Made by a program: the position numbers and the translations under genes. This document shows positions 63,215-64,000 of a stretch of DNA of 64,000 nt, in pieces. Where the stretch lies: the NCBI GenBank assembly GCA_965249175.1, contig OZ252227.1:3534001-3598000 (forward strand). The letters are read 5' to 3'. The stretch is from CAZYFH01 sp965249175. GTDB lineage: Bacteria; Acidobacteriota; Vicinamibacteria; Vicinamibacterales; UBA8438. How positions within the stretch are numbered: position 1 is the first letter of the stretch; every line of letters begins with the position of its first letter. The notes below the pieces were generated by a model. The model saw only the letters and a program-made list of their open reading frames with translations, searched no databases and was not told the DNA's origin.

Positions 63215-64000
63215 TCACTCGGCCGGAGCGCTGATGCGATTCCAGTGGATGAAGCTCTGCACTTCTCGACCGTCGACCATCGCCGGCGGCGGCTTCAGGA
63301 TGAGCTGGTTGCCAGCAAACTCGTAGAACCGCTGCGCGTCGGTACCGGCGGCGGTCGGGCTGGTGTTGCCGACGCGATGGTGCAGGACGTAGCCCTCGTC
63401 GGCGTGAATCGTGAACGGTCCGAAATAGCTCGCATACGACCCGAGCGCGGCGTCGGCTTCCTCAGGCGTCGGCCCGCCGTCCGCGTATGGCTGCCGCTCA
63501 GGTCGCGCCAAGTGCACCGCCATGTGCCCGGTCGGCGTGTAGATGATGTAGCCCGCCCTCCACTGGTTCGCCGGCAGCTCCTCCCCGTCCGCGGTCCTGC
63601 GCGCGACGGAATCGAACTCCCAGAATCCTATGAACCGCCGATGCTCCTCCGTCAGCTCCGTGAGATCCGGCACCCGCTCCCAGACGATACGGAGCTGGAC
63701 ACCGGACGCACCGGCCGGGGGCTTGAGCACGAGCTGGTTGCCGGAAAACTCGTAGAAGCGCTGGTTGTCGCGCCCGCGGCCTCCAGGGCTCAGGCTGCCC
63801 TCGAGATGATGGGTCACGTAGCCCTCGGTCTCGTTCACGGTGTATGGACCGAAGTACGATGTGTAGCTCGTCACCGCCGCCAATGCTTCCTCGGGGGTCC
63901 GGCGTTCGTCGGCGTAGGGCTCTCGCCCATCCTGCTGAATGACCACACCCATGTGGCCATCGTGGTCATACATGATGTAGCCGGTCGGGGAACCGGCTCC
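63215..64000 (-). CDS. Tandem lipocalin-like protein, 5'-truncated by window edge
   Basis: The frame stays open from ATG 63973 to the right edge, and the codons there (PTGYIMYDHDGHMGVVIQ) match the inside of a domain, so the start is outside the window. Two copies of a Lipocalin_5-like domain are visible: GYIMYDHDGHMGVVIQQDGR with a KPPAGASGV ending, and GYIIYTPTGHMAVHLARPER with FAGNQLILKPPPAM. No signal peptide can be judged. Operon with the alpha/beta hydrolase downstream. Confidence 0.85.
   Translation of the reverse strand, partial: GAGSPTGYIMYDHDGHMGVVIQQDGREPYADERRTPEEALAAVTSYTSYFGPYTVNETEGYVTHHLEGSLSPGGRGRDNQRFYEFSGNQLVLKPPAGASGVQLRIVWERVPDLTELTEEHRRFIGFWEFDSVARRTADGEELPANQWRAGYIIYTPTGHMAVHLARPERQPYADGGPTPEEADAALGSYASYFGPFTIHADEGYVLHHRVGNTSPTAAGTDAQRFYEFAGNQLILKPPPAMVDGREVQSFIHWNRISAPAE

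Overview
The window is high-GC bacterial DNA that looks like a free-living Acidobacteriota genome, most likely a member of Vicinamibacteria. This rests on gene content: Ser/Thr kinases with TPR tails, a VWFA protein of acidobacterial type, a PSD-cytochrome / DUF1552 / ankyrin cluster, abundant signal-peptide beta-propellers and Omp85-like proteins. No rRNA gene is present to confirm it. About 55 protein genes, one tRNA-Leu(UAA), two broken IS110-type transposases, one intact IS630-type element, several kinase-gene remnants and a small family of structured repeats are visible. There is no CRISPR array.

Layout. 1-3.8 kb is a damaged accessory patch: an NHL protein cut by the left edge, a truncated SGNH-like gene, a frameshifted IS110 transposase, and two near-identical N-terminal kinase scraps on either side. 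3.8-12.5 kb holds a secreted Asp-nucleophile alpha/beta hydrolase, the PSD-cytochrome/DUF1552/ankyrin cluster, another kinase scrap and a second ankyrin protein. 12.9-20.3 kb has tRNA-Leu, a MerR regulator divergent from a bactofilin-like membrane protein through a textbook 19-bp-spacer promoter, an NHL protein, a kinase-TPR gene broken by two frameshifts, and a DEAD-box helicase. 20.5-24.8 kb is the protein-quality-control block groEL, groES and ftsH, with a CIRCE-like HrcA operator. 24.9-36.2 kb is housekeeping and envelope: lipoprotein propeller, PQQ sugar dehydrogenase, DUF1080 hydrolase, response regulator, YyaL/DUF255, prephenate dehydratase, BrkB, YtxH-like, a beta-barrel and Pcm.

36.2-45.1 kb is acyl-CoA metabolism: a zinc-ribbon microprotein, the methylcrotonyl-CoA carboxylase carboxyltransferase, a separate biotin carboxylase and a separate biotin carrier, then ferredoxin, a PLP enzyme, copD/copC and a propionyl-CoA-synthetase-like enzyme. 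45.1-50 kb is an ABC transporter with an AttH/CrtC-type secreted lipocalin protein. 50.1-56.7 kb has a VWFA protein, an acyl-CoA synthetase, a neutral-ceramidase-like protein, the second IS110 remnant and a CREST (alkaline-ceramidase-like) membrane protein. 56.7-64 kb has a structured repeat with an IS630 nested in its end, an Omp85-like protein, a SYLF protein, a large alpha/beta hydrolase and a tandem lipocalin protein cut by the right edge.

The most unusual signal is a three-copy family of ~160-166 bp repeats (22584-22742 minus, 29400-29565 plus, 56715-56880 plus). They share an internal core, but their long terminal stems differ in sequence while staying self-complementary. A central hairpin with a GGG loop also keeps its pairing through base changes. 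One copy lies between the heat-shock operator/promoter and groES, so it should be carried in the groESL leader RNA. Several genes (4915, 36263, 40436, 51156) start 5-10 nt after a good -10 box, which suggests common leaderless translation.
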